Source: Phragmites australis
Taxonomy: Eukaryota > Streptophyta > Magnoliopsida > Poales > Poaceae
Assembly (NCBI RefSeq): GCF_958298935.1
Contig: NC_084933.1
Location: 12,135,001-12,199,000 of the forward strand
DNA length: 64,000 bases
Direction: 5' to 3'
The notes beneath the pieces were generated by a model. It was not told where the DNA came from. It did no database searches and saw only the letters and a list, made by a program, of their open reading frames with translations. A program made the translations under genes and the position numbers. Below are positions 1 to 10,929 of this stretch, piece after piece; position 1 is the stretch's first letter, and each line of letters opens with the position of its first letter.

Positions 1-2765
1 AAATAAGCTTATACTTGAAAGGACCTTCATTATGATTAATTCAAGCATCCAATGCATCTTCATTGTACCTAAAACTCTTTTAAGTACAATTTGGTCCCCA
101 AACTCATTGGGTCCGAAGAGGTTAGCAAAAACACCATATAGAGCAAACTCTCCCATAAACTTGTGCATATTGATATGACATAGAAGTGATAACAATTTAA
201 ATTCATACCAATAGATAGAAACCAATTGAAAATATATACCACATGAAGATATATACCAATTGAAGTCAAATGAAAGCTTTATGCACATTTTAGACAATAA
301 AAGCATTTGAGAGAGGCTTACTCTAAATGTAGGATCAAAGAAAGCAAACATGCTATAGATATTAACATTTAAGTCAAACAAGCATGCTCGTCACTTTCAA
401 GATCCAATGAAGATATAATTTGGACAAAAATAGCATATTAGACTTGAAAATACCAAATGAAAGACAATCATCAAAATGTTGTCCAAATTTCATCTAAGAC
501 AAAGATCAACAAATGATCGCTCTCAAAGTTCAACAAGTGAACTAAGCAAGATTTGAGCATATAAAGAATAGAATTGCATTCATGCTCAAAAACTTATCTC
601 AAGCAAGTATATTGAAAATAATTCAAGCATTGAGATAACAAGCTTCTATGAACTCCAAGAGTAAAGTTTCCTTGAAGAAACCAATATTCCTAAGATAGGA
701 GTTAAAAGAAATCTTTCACATAGAAGGAAGTCACTTGGAAACAAGAATTGAAACAAAGATGATCAACAAGGATTACCACTTGTATTATTACCAATTGTAG
801 AAGACAATGGTATATGGAGATATCACAAGTCGGTAATTGCAACAAGGCATGGATCAACTTTTTTTTTTAAGAAGCATGAAGGAAAGATTTTAGAAATTAA
901 ACACATGCTTCAAACACATTCCTCACAAAGTCAACTATTATAATAAAACACAAATAAAAATAATAGTTGATACAGTTCTGTTGAACTGACCCGGAGTATC
1001 CGGTGAACACCGGAGACTCCGGGTGGCACTCAGTCGCCACACAGAAAAGACTCGAAATCTTTGCCGGACTCTCCAGGTTCTCCAGATACCGGAGTATCCG
1101 GTGAACACCGGAGACTCCGGTCCTTTTTATCAAAGGAATAAATATTAACCGAGACTCTCTGGCGGAGTCTCCCTCGGAGATTCCGGTAAAAATATTTTCT
1201 CCTACCGGAGTATCCGGTGAACACCGGAGACTCCGGTCTTTTTCAACAAAAATAAATGCTTAACCGAGACTCTCTGCCGGAGTCTACCTCGGAGACTCCG
1301 GACTAAAAACACCAACTACCGGAGTATCCGGTGAACACCGGAGACTCCGGACAATGAAAACAATTGTTGATTTGATCCGAATGAGAAATGATTCAAATTA
1401 AATCTTGAGATTGAAAAGATCACTAGATAAGCACCATGACTCTCAAGTTTCAATTTAAACCAAAAGTGGATCAATTAATGGATTGTTGCAAAAATGAGCT
1501 TTATATGAGCTTGACATACCACATAGATGCTAAATAAACAATAATATCAATTCTAAATGGTATTGCTCAAATGTTCATAAATTATGGGTATTTAAGATGC
1601 ATAAAGCATAATACTCCCCCATAATGTGATAATCCATTAATATCTCCAAAAGAGAGCCAAATAGAATTCAATAAGACGAATAAGATCAAATAAGGCTCCA
1701 AAACCACAATCAACACATGAAAGTGCAATGCATCCTACACATACTAGATATATGACCTACACATACTAGTTGGTAAGAAAAAGCTAAATGCACTTAGAAA
1801 CAAATTCATAGCACACTTAGCAAGCAATCAAGACATGTATGGATATATAGAAATAGTCATGACAAGATTGCACTAAAGTCTACACATGCTAGCATAAGCA
1901 TAAGCTCTAAACAAGCATAGATACATAACCTACACATGCAAAGAGCTAGAAACTTCCACAAAAGGTGTAGGACAATAAATCTAACACAATGAACAAGAAT
2001 ATGAATTTAAGGCATTGTGATAGAGAGTTACCTTCATAGAGTGACATTGGGTAATAATAAACATAATTCCATAAAACTTGACTCTTTAATCAATTAGATA
2101 AATCTTCAAATAATTAGCCAAGTCTCCAATGCCCTCTATTTTACCAAGAGACTAAACACAAATTTTACTTGAAGAAATATTAGTCTCAAAGCACAAAACA
2201 TAGGATGAGCTCCCCATATATATGTGCATCCAAGTACTTGAATTACTTGTAATATGCACTTAGTTCATTCAAGAATCTAGATGAGTTTACCCTATATTTT
2301 GAGTTAAGGCACAAAAGGAATTTACAATGGAAATACTTGTGCTAAGAATGAACTTACAACCATGAGATCATGTAAATTAAGTTCATCTTCCATAGCCATC
2401 ACAAAGTATCCATTACCTACAATATTAACAAGATCTTGCTCTACTAAAGAGCCGTTAAAAGCATCATATTACACAAAGTATAAATTTTTGCTCAAAATTT
2501 ACCTAGCCACATTCAAGTGCTCACAACCATGAAAAATTGAATATTTGCACTTATGCTAAGCTAAGTGGCTAGATAGCTCAAGTTAGATACTTGTTACCGA
2601 GATGTCATTGAAGATAGAAATAAAGCAATAATCCACACTCTTGGCACTTCTTTCCAAATATCATGAGAAACCCCAATTTGAAAGATTCTTGAGATGAGAT
2701 ATTCAATATAGTTCTTCTCAAGTAAGCCAAGTCTTCAATACATCTCCAAGTACCTATTTAGCAAA
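1..2765 (-). mobile_element. Non-coding interior of a SIRE-like Copia element, 3' of gag
   Basis: This AT-rich stretch lies downstream of the minus-strand gag ORF, where protease, integrase and reverse transcriptase would be expected. I see no pol motif in any frame. It holds the CCGGAG minisatellite at about 985-1350 and otherwise unstructured sequence. No LTR start like the one at 7609 is visible, so the 3' LTR is inferred to lie left of the window. That it belongs to the same element as gag is inferred from contiguity and from the shared minisatellite. Confidence 0.55.
985..1350. repeat. CCGGAG palindromic minisatellite, four main copies
   Basis: Four copies of a unit of about 30 bases recur near 990, 1090, 1205 and 1318, with partial units between them. 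Each unit joins two short palindromes, CCGGAGTATCCGG and CCGGAGACTCCGG, separated by a short spacer, so each can form hairpins on either strand. The same two palindromes recur at 5208-5285 and 5970-6260, inside the LTR of the neighbouring retroelement. The spacers between copies diverge far more than the palindromes. Confidence 0.9.
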
Positions 2766-4865
2766 TTAAGCACTTTGTGGTACCCAAACCATGTTGGGTC
2801 CTTTAAGGTTAGTCACAAAAGACTTAGGCACCCAAATGGCCTTTCTACTAGCAAATGATGAACTAATCACTTTAGTAGCACAAGTACCACTCTTAACATT
2901 CCTAGGCAAATATTGATCATTATTTAATGAGTTAGGCTTAGGAATATTACCAATGGGACAATTCTTACCAATATGTCCCTTGGCTCGGCAAGTGTAGCAA
3001 ATGCGGTGCTTGTCCTTGCAAGACGCCTTCTCATCTTGCTTCTTGCTTGCTTCCTTGCCGGTGAGCCTCTTCCTTGATGACATAAGACCTTCATTCTTCA
3101 TGTAGGAGCATGATGCAATTTGATGTCCCTTCTCATTGCATCCATAACACTTCCTCTTGCTTCTTCTTATTTTCTTCTTTGGAAGTGTGGTCTTGTCATC
3201 AACCTTGTTGGAACACATAGAGGCATAGTGTCCTATGCTTGAGCACTTGAAGCACTTGATATGAGCTATCTTCTTATTGGATTTTGCTTCAAGTCCATGA
3301 TCTTTGTGCTTCTCACTTTTCCCTTTGCTATCAATATTACAAGCAACACTAGGAAAAATATTAGCTTTAGAGCAACAAAGATTAGTAGGCAATTCATCAT
3401 TGGATATAGAATTGTCATTAAATGAATTGCAAGAACTAGCACATGTTAAATCGATATTATGCAAAGAATGTGTGCTAATGTCCACATGAGGTTTATAGGA
3501 TTTTACCGTTGTGAAGATCACCTCATGAGCTATTTCTAGCATAGCATGTGAGTCCATAAGATTTTCATGAGAGAACACAAGCTCATCATGATTTTCTTGC
3601 AAAGCCACATGCTTGCTAGTGAGCTCTTCAAGTTGAGCCTTTAGCTCACTATTTTCTTTCTCCAAAGATGCTACATAAGAATTAGAGTTAGTAGCACAAG
3701 CATCATCAATGGGAGAAATAGTGGATTTGTCCTTAGATAAAGAATTGCAATTAGGACATGATTTTTCTAAATCCACTAGAGGCATAGCATCTAATTTATC
3801 AATCAAAGAAATATGCTTAACTTTAAGATCACCATAAAGATTAGATAAAGAACTATGGGATTCTTGAAGTTTTTTATATTTCACATTTAAGGCCTTAAGC
3901 TCTTCTATTTTCTCAATGAGGAATTCCTCTTGCCTCTCAAGGCTTTCCTCATGGCCTTCTATTATACGCAAGAGCTTGATCATTTTAGGCATATTCTTTT
4001 TGCTCAAAATATCAAATCCAAGCTCATCACTATAACTAGCACTAGAACTAGCATTAGCATTATTAACCTTACTTACCGCTCTCTTTTTACCTTTTGCCAT
4101 AAGGCATAATGGAGAATCGGTGTAAAGGGATGAGCATCTTGAAGAGGTGGATGCTTCTTCACCTAGGCTTTGTCTCTCATAGACTTCTATTTCCTTCAAA
4201 AAGTTAGTCTCACAAGTACTAGTGGAAATAGATGCATCGCTATGAGGACCAAGAATTATATCATCATGATGAATAGAAATTTTAGCACTAGATGATATAC
4301 AAGGCTTAACAACATTACTAGATATGGAAATTTCGTTACAAGTGTTGTTAAAGTCCAAATAAGAGATTGGGCACTCACTTATCGCATTCACCATTTCATT
4401 ACCTTGCTCATTGTTAAATGTTGGTGAAGTGGATGACGGAGTGACATCCTCTTGGACAAGAGAGGAAATCATTTGGAGTTCTTCATGATGTGAAGATGAA
4501 GTAGAGCACTCTCCAAATGATGTCTCCGGAAGAAATTCTTCTTCATCACATTTGGGCTTGTCATATCTTTCTTTGAGAGTAGTCCAAATGAGATGAGCAT
4601 CCTCAAGCGGCAAGATCGATTCAATAACATCTATGCTCAAATCATCAAATAAGACATTAGTAGCTTGAGCATTGAGATGTATGCATTTCTCTTCCTCTTC
4701 GGGTGATATGAGTTTATCATTAGGAGGAGAAATGCTCACATCTACAACTCGCTCTATTTGAGGACCCATGGTCCTAAAGATATTAAGCATGCGAGTACTC
4801 CAATCAAAATAATTAGAACCATCTAAAAGGAGTGGCTCTACGTGCACTAATCCACTAGTCGACAT
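2766..4865 (-). CDS. Copia (SIRE-like) gag polyprotein, 699 aa
   Basis: This is a retrotransposon capsid/nucleocapsid protein that would package element RNA into cytoplasmic virus-like particles. The N-terminal 120 residues (motif LLLDGSNYFDWSTRM) match the UBN2/DUF4219-type gag core. The middle is Ser-rich, then a coiled coil spans about residues 300-450. Three CX2CX4HX4C zinc knuckles follow at about 538-551, 573-586 and 623-636. The ORF stops after VWVPQSA, about where the aspartic protease of related gag-pol polyproteins begins, and no pol follows. The start ATG lies 41 bases after the primer-binding site, as expected for a first gag codon. The uninterrupted 2.1 kb frame suggests recent activity or selection. 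It reads as the gag-only ORF of a non-autonomous element that would borrow pol from a partner. Confidence 0.9.
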   Translation of the reverse strand: MSTSGLVHVEPLLLDGSNYFDWSTRMLNIFRTMGPQIERVVDVSISPPNDKLISPEEEEKCIHLNAQATNVLFDDLSIDVIESILPLEDAHLIWTTLKERYDKPKCDEEEFLPETSFGECSTSSSHHEELQMISSLVQEDVTPSSTSPTFNNEQGNEMVNAISECPISYLDFNNTCNEISISSNVVKPCISSSAKISIHHDDIILGPHSDASISTSTCETNFLKEIEVYERQSLGEEASTSSRCSSLYTDSPLCLMAKGKKRAVSKVNNANASSSASYSDELGFDILSKKNMPKMIKLLRIIEGHEESLERQEEFLIEKIEELKALNVKYKKLQESHSSLSNLYGDLKVKHISLIDKLDAMPLVDLEKSCPNCNSLSKDKSTISPIDDACATNSNSYVASLEKENSELKAQLEELTSKHVALQENHDELVFSHENLMDSHAMLEIAHEVIFTTVKSYKPHVDISTHSLHNIDLTCASSCNSFNDNSISNDELPTNLCCSKANIFPSVACNIDSKGKSEKHKDHGLEAKSNKKIAHIKCFKCSSIGHYASMCSNKVDDKTTLPKKKIRRSKRKCYGCNEKGHQIASCSYMKNEGLMSSRKRLTGKEASKKQDEKASCKDKHRICYTCRAKGHIGKNCPIGNIPKPNSLNNDQYLPRNVKSGTCATKVISSSFASRKAIWVPKSFVTNLKGPNMVWVPQSA

Positions 4866-4905
4866 CTTTCCTCTCTAGGCGGTAAAGCCCGAAAAGAGAG
4901 ACTTG

Positions 4906-4917
4906 GCTCTGATACCA
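4906..4917 (-). other. Primer-binding site (initiator tRNA-Met type)
   Basis: The minus strand reads TGGTATCAGAGC, the standard plant Copia primer site complementary to initiator tRNA-Met. It sits two bases inside the LTR end at 4920 and upstream of gag. It fixes the orientation of the element and the inner LTR boundary. Confidence 0.9.
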
Positions 4918-5922
4918 ATTGAAAGGACAATGATGTCGCCTAGAGGGGGGGTGAATAGGCGTTTTAATAAAAATTCAACCCTTTCTACCGTTGGCCTAAA
5001 CTTGCAGCGGAATATAAACTAACGAGTTTTTCACAAGAGAAAAACCTAAATATGCTAGGCTCAACTAGTGCACAATCACCCTAAATAAGTGTGAAAATTA
5101 CAATCCTAAGGTGACAAAAATTACTCAATTCTAGCGAGAGATATGCAATAAAACATAAATTGAAAAAGGCTGAAAATACTGTTCATATGCCTGGAATTAC
5201 TGTTCACCCCGGAGTCTCCGGTGTAGTCCGGATACTCCGGTGTGTACAGGTCCGGAAACTCCGGTAAAGTCCGGATTCTCCGGTTTCTGTACAGAACAGA
5301 GCCCGAAACTGAATAAAATTAATGAGTGGAGAGTTCTAGCTCAAACCAAGTGATGTCGTGTGTTCCCGGAGATGATCCCAAGTAGATTCACGAAGAACCT
5401 ACACTCAAATACACACAAACAAGTAGATCGAGCAATATGCACAAAGATTTGAGCAAGAACATAAAAGTAAAGAAACAATAGAGGAGACACAAAGATTTGT
5501 TTCCCGAAGTTCGGATTCACCACCGTGAATCCTACGTCTCCGTTGAGGAAGCTCCAACGAGCCGGGTCTCTTTCAACCGCTTTCCTCGATCCACTAGCTT
5601 TATCTCTTCCCTTTCGGAGGCGAGATCGACCTTCACAAACTTTCCCGCGGCTCACCACACGCGCGGGAGCTCACCGGGCAACACCTAGCCGGCTAGGAGG
5701 CTTCACCTCCAAGAGTAACAAACGCAATCGAACTTCTTGTCAAGAACTCAAGTGCTCAAGATTGGATTTTAGCTCACATGCACTCAATCTCCCAATCTCA
5801 CAACCCAACTCTCTTTTCTTCTCAAATCACACACTAGATTGGAGTGGGAAGGAGTTCTTTTGGCTCTAGAGGATGTTCTTTTCGTGCCCTTGCAGCAGCC
5901 CCAAAGGATGGGGTGAGTGGGG

Positions 5923-5930
5923 TATAAATA
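5923..5930 (-). promoter_or_regulatory. TATA-like box of the LTR promoter
   Basis: TATTTATA on the minus strand sits inside a G/C-rich stretch, about 1 kb upstream of the primer-binding site. The position fits transcription towards gag. The complementary strand also reads TATAAATA, so the direction is set by element orientation, not by the motif. Confidence 0.5.
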
Positions 5931-6976
5931 GCCCACTCCAAACAACTAGCCGTTACTGTTTTTGACAGAACTGGCCGGAGTATCCGGTGAACACCGGAGT
6001 ATCCGGCCCTAAATCCAAATACGGCGTCAGAACGGTCACAGAATGTGTCAGAACTAGCCGTTACGCTCTTTTCTGGACTTTTACCGGAGTATCCGGCCTA
6101 CACCGGAGTCTCCGGTCGACACTTAACCCAGAAAACAGCCCCGGAGACTTCCCGGAGTCTCCGGCCACTCCAGGTACCGGAGTATCCGGACTACACCGGA
6201 GTCTCCGGCCTTTCCAGGTACCGGAGAATCCGGTCTTCACCGGAGTCTCCGAGTACAGCACAGCTGACCTCCGAAAAACGGCGATAACTTTTGATTCCGG
6301 AGTCCGATTTCGACGATTTTGGACTCTATGGAAAGCTTATTCAGAGGGCTACACATACCAACTGAATTCATGACCTAAAACACATAGGATCAAATTAGGA
6401 ACACTCCAAAACCCATTTTGGACACTTCCGCACTTTCCGCTCCGGACTCTTAACAACAAACTCTCACTTTGGGTTTGGTTGGGAACTCTTGAGCACTGAG
6501 ACGCGACAATTAGCTCACGTTGCATCCCTCTTAATAGTGCGGCATACCTATACTCAAATTCAAAGATAAAACTCGTTTGAACCACTTTGAGCATTTGAAA
6601 ACTTTCAAGTACCGCTTCTTTTTCTTTCAAACCTTGAGGGTTACCAACTTCCATATATTCTTCACTCCATCTCTTCTTGATTCTTCATATGATTTATGTG
6701 AATCATCCATAGCTTCCCATAGCCTCGCACGGTCCATCGGCGCAAAGCCTTCACTCGCTCTTCACCACCGCCTTGGTCCTTCGGCGCCAAGCCATTTGCT
6801 TGCCCTTCACCACGGATGGTCCATCGCAGCCTAGTCTTGCTTGCCCTTCACCGTCTTGCCATAGAAAACCACTTTGTATTCGACATCTTCAATGAATTCA
6901 CTTTTTCATATATGGAGTCCACTCTTGTTCTTCACTCTTGGCATATATGATTTCAATTCAACTTATGCCTTTTTAT

Positions 6977-7240
6977 GGATCCTAACCCCAACTCACTCTC
7001 AAGCACAAAGTACATGGGTTAGTCCATAAAACCTAAATGACAACATTTATACCTTAAGTTACTTGATCTCCACAAGTAACTTATTAGCCTTCATGCATAT
7101 TGTCAATCTTCATATAGAACCTAACCCCACTCATTCTTAAACACATAGCACACGGGTTAGTCCATAAAACTCTATTGACAAGTCATACCTTTAGTTACTT
7201 GATCTCCACAAGTAACTTAGCCTTCAAGCTTATTGCTAAT
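6977..7240 (-). repeat. Tandem duplication of about 136 bases in LTR U3
   Basis: Two diverged direct copies share CCTAACCCCA, GGGTTAGTCCATAAAAC and AGTTACTTGATCTCCACAAG. The last motif begins at 7057 and again at 7193. Tandem U3 repeats of this kind often hold enhancer elements in plant LTR retrotransposons; that role is inferred here. Confidence 0.8.
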
Positions 7241-7919
7241 CTTATTGAGCTTATTCTTCTTCTTATGAGCATCACTAAAAACTCAATACCTTTTGATGCA
7301 ATTCTTTGAACTCATGACATTTCTCAAAGAATACATGCTTCATCATTTATGCATCTCCTATGGAATATCCTAATAGCAAATCTCAATATGATTGTTAGTC
7401 CATAGGCATTGTCATCACTTACCCGAGCATCACCTAGAGCTCATTCATCTTGATGTATTTTCATTCTCCCCATTCACTTAGAGCTCATGGATATCTCTCA
7501 TCTATGCATCACCTATGGAACAACCTACTAACAAACTCAACACCATTGTTAGTCCATAGGTATTGTCATTAATTACCAAAACCACACATAGGGGCTAGAT
7601 GCACTTTCACCTTGATCGTTCGGCACCAAGCACTTACTTAGCCCCGATCACCCTCCGCCTACCACCAAGTTGCATCCATCACCTGGACACCATAAGACAA
7701 GCAAACACATTTCTCCAATTCTAATTCCAGTTAGTCCATAATTAAAATGCTCAAACCAAGCTCAAGCAATCCAAAACTCAACAAACCAAATCGACAACCT
7801 TGTCAATCACTCATCACATATAAATAAAGTCACATTTCAACTTGGTTTCTCACCCATATACACTTGAGAAGGCATCCAAGCAATCAAAGTGCTAAACATG
7901 ATCATCTAATGCAATTATC

Positions 7920-8591
7920 ACACCATTAGAAGAGTGATTAGTGCTATAGGCCTAGAGAGAAGTGTTGTTAGGTGCTGCAACATAGATAGTGGATCAAGGA
8001 GTGATCCAACCATGTACTGAGAGGTACGCTGGTGTCTTGGAGTCTTGGTGACTCACCAGTAACTTGTTGACCCTCCGATTTGGTGTGAAGTGGTGACAAG
8101 AAGACTGTGCGGGGACGCGGATGCTCTTATCTTTGTGACTAAAGCTCCTAAGTAAAGATGACGCATAAGGGATCGGAAGAGAGGTTGGTGGTGAGACCTC
8201 ACCTTGGTGGCTCATCGTGTATGAGGCCTTATCTTGGTGACTTGGTACCTCAAGAGTCGTGATCGGAAGAGACTTGGCGACTGGTAGCATACCTTTTGTG
8301 GAGTCCAACATGGACTAGGGGTGACTTGTGTGCCACCAATACCATAGGATAAAAATCTTTTGTGCTGAGTTTGTCTCTCTATCTTATTTACGTTTTCGCA
8401 TTTACATAATTACAATTTACTTTGCCAGAGTATGTTGCAATCCTCTTGAGCGATAGAGTATACATACTAGATAAACCTAGAGCACATGTAAATAGAAATT
8501 GAGTTAGGTTTATCTTGTAAAGTTTTTAGAGCCATTAGTTTTTTAAATGTTCTAATTCACCCCTCCCCTCTTAGGATGTCATCGTTCCTCA
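7920..8591 (+). mobile_element. Second SIRE-like Copia LTR, solo or truncated
   Basis: The plus strand ends with AATTCACCCCTCCCCTCTTAG and then GTTCCTCA at 8591. This aligns with the minus-strand end of the LTR at 4920 (ATTCACCCCCC...CTAGGCGACATC...CTTTCA). The upstream body, with a box near 8337-8360 and a stretch reading CGCATTTACATAATTACAAT, is typical of SIRE LTR R/U5 regions. No primer-binding site follows, so it is a solo LTR or a 3' LTR whose element is lost. The left boundary is uncertain and may lie nearer 7610. Confidence 0.6.
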
Positions 8592-8596
8592 CACCT

Positions 8597-9340
8597 ACCG
8601 AGGAGGTCGAAGGCCATTGTAACGGCGAAAAAGTCTACAGACATTAGAGCAGCATGGACTAGTGCCAATACAAAATTCTAATATGGGAAGCCCTTGATGA
8701 TGGTAGATGACCTAACAAGAGTGGGACAAGCATGTATCGAGCTGCATAATTACTACATGTAGACTTCTAAAGATATCAATGCTCAATCTATAGTCGTACA
8801 GTACAAATGAAGACACTTCTTAACTGAAGACGACTACTTCCTTGTGGGTTTCAATGACTTATACGACCTCTTCAACCTTGATGCCATAAACGTATCATTA
8901 TTACGGATCTTCACATTGTAAGTCCCTTGAAATTGGACAGTCATTAATTGATGCTAGTAGTCTTGAATCTAGCTATATCATTATTTGTAGACACTTGATG
9001 AAAGAGACAAAGAAGAATAAGGAGCGTATAGGATTTCTTAACCTTGAGGTCATTACAATCTCAGTCATCCAATTTCACCTCGACTACGCGTTGGAATATA
9101 TGGCCAAGGCCATCCAATAATATTCCAAAATGGACTACTTGTTGGGCGCCCACAACACTGGTGGCTATGGATCTTATTGGTCATTTGCCTCAAGTGGAAT
9201 TTGGTGTGGTGTCTCGACTCATCGAGACCAGTATGACGAAAAGATAAATCTGGAGAGCGTGATTACAGCGTTGTATAAGGACTCCTTAACAACAGATCGT
9301 CGAGTTCATGGTATCTAAAGTCATCAGCCCATACGACGAG
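8597..9340 (+). pseudogene. Decayed Ulp1-like protease gene carried by a CACTA element
   Basis: Translation across shifted frames gives motifs LTRVGQACIELHNYYM, DDYFLVGFNDLYDLFNLDA, LDERDKE and LLVGAHNTGG. These match the transposon-associated Ulp1/SUMO-peptidase-like proteins found in grass CACTA and Mutator-like elements. An intact protein would be a C48-type cysteine protease. Here several stops and frameshifts remove any function, and the 5' part is cut off by the LTR that ends at 8591. The CACTA terminus at 9972 lies downstream. Confidence 0.6.
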
Positions 9341-9539
9341 TTGCACTATAGAAACTTATGTAATATGAATTGATTGGAACTTTGTAACATTTGCGACTCT
9401 GTGATGAATTGATAGGAACTTTGTAACATTTGCGATTTTTGTGATGAAGTGAGTTCTTATATAAGTGTGTTTGTCGATATGGATTTGGATGCATTGATAT
9501 TGCTTGCAAGGAGAAGACGGCTGCTAAATCCTAGCTATG

Positions 9540-9972
9540 CTCCAGAATACAACCAGAAAATAGGACAATCCTATATGGTAACCTACACATAAGTCACAGG
9601 TAACTTATCTGAACACATAAGTGACGAGTAACTTATTTACCCGTCATTTATGTTAAGACATGAGTGATGGGTAACTTCTTCACATGTCACTTATCTGAAC
9701 ACATAAGTGACGGGTAAATATGTTACCCTTCACTTATGTATTCAAATAAGTGAAGGGTGAAGAAGTTACCCGTCACTTTTGTCTTTCTCCTTAACACATG
9801 AGAGACGCTCATAGGTGACGGGTCACATTATGACCCGTCATCTATGACATCATTAGTGACTGGTCTTTACCAGTCACTTATTACTAGTCATCAATGGCAC
9901 GTTCGGTGTGTCGGGTGTGTTACCTGTTACCCATAACTGTTATCACCCGTCACCACTTTTTTTCATGTAGTG
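9540..9972 (-). mobile_element. CACTA element terminus with subterminal repeats
   Basis: Read on the minus strand, the end begins at 9972 with CACTACATGAAAAAAAGTGG, a CACTA-type terminal repeat. Inside are about ten copies in both orientations of a motif close to AAGTGACGGGTAA, the usual subterminal array bound by CACTA transposases. The opposite terminus is not visible. It has probably been displaced by the LTR insertions to the left. Confidence 0.8.
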
Positions 9973-9987
9973 GGATTAAGCAATATA

Positions 9988-10840
9988 TCTTACTATTACT
10001 AATTGGACCATTCACGTTAATCATCACATGTGACATGCTAAAAATAAAAGAGAAATCATAGAAATTCTCACAAAAAAGTAAAACACCCGACCATCGATTT
10101 GATAATCTAATCATCATTGACAATTACTATTACTAATTGGAGGCTCTTTTAGAGCCTTCATGTTAATTCTCAGACGAGGCACGCTAGAAAAAGATAGGAA
10201 TCCTAGAAATTCTCTAAAAAAATAATACAACTGACCATTGATTTGGTGGACTCTAATCATCGTTGACACCAATAAACATTGGATCTAACATGTTTCTAAA
10301 TTATCCATATTTTCCATTATAGAAAAATTAGCCCAAAACCCCCCAATACATGCTTCTAAATTGCCCACCTCTATCATTATGAAAAATTAGCCCAAAGTAC
10401 TCTTAATACCTGCTTCTAAATTATCCACATCTGCCATCATGAAAAAACTAACTAAAAGAATCTAGATACCTACTTCTAAATTACTCACATCTACCATTAT
10501 AACAAATTTAATCCAAAGTGTCGCTGCCTTGCACGCTCCATATGCTTTTCACCTAAACATTAATATATGTCTCTCTCTCAATTGCATTGTGGAGTTTGAA
10601 GGCAAACTAAAAAAGAAATGAAATATTATTCACATATTAACAAATATCATGAACGTGAAAAACAAGAAAAATAACTTTGTGCCAGGCCCTGATTTGGTAA
10701 AAGAATATAGTAAGAAAATATGATCGATATACGCACATCAGTCACCTAAATCATAAATCATCGGTATTTCATGAAATTTAATTATCTACATATTTTCTAA
10801 AAATATTTCTAGCCCGTGCGTCCATGGGTTGATGGACTAG
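9988..10840 (+). mobile_element. Non-autonomous Helitron, 853 bp
   Basis: The 5' end is TCTTACTATTACTAATTGG after an A. The 3' end is CTAG followed by T, and is preceded by a GC hairpin (CCCGTG, loop CGTC, CATGGG) eight bases upstream. These are the hallmarks of Helitron termini inserted at an AT dinucleotide. The 5' 135 bases are repeated in tandem (second copy near 10122). Four degenerate copies of a unit of about 67 bases (TTCTAAATTATCCA core) fill 10290-10510. No RepHel coding is present. Confidence 0.75.
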
Positions 10841-10929
10841 TATAATTAATCTTCATGTTCTACTCTTTTATTTTCTGTTTCTCAGCGTCCGGTAATTCAA
10901 TCTAATTCTCTTTCAGTTGCATCAAATTA

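Larger units (their letters stand above)
4920..7609 (-). mobile_element. 5' LTR of the gag-only SIRE-like Copia element
   Basis: On the minus strand the LTR opens at 7609 with TGAAAGTGCATCTAGCCCC, a typical SIRE-type LTR start. It ends at 4920 with CA, next to the primer-binding site. At about 2,690 bases it is long. U3 carries a tandem repeat (6977-7240) and a further echo of the LTR start near 7400. A TATA-like TATTTATA lies at 5923-5930, and a CCGAACTTCGG palindrome lies near 5505. Two clusters of CCGGAG palindromes flank the TATA region (5970-6260 and 5208-5285). The GC-rich short ORFs inside it are not genes. Confidence 0.85.

Noticed and set aside
985..1350. Regularly spaced palindromic repeats resembling a CRISPR array
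   Set aside because: The setting is a plant retrotransposon, repeats lie in both LTR and interior, spacers are uneven in length and related to each other, and no cas gene exists.
5341..6373. Several ORFs of 60-128 codons in the LTR
   Set aside because: They arise from the CCGGAG palindromes and GC-rich R/U5 sequence. None shows a domain, and they overlap one another on both strands.
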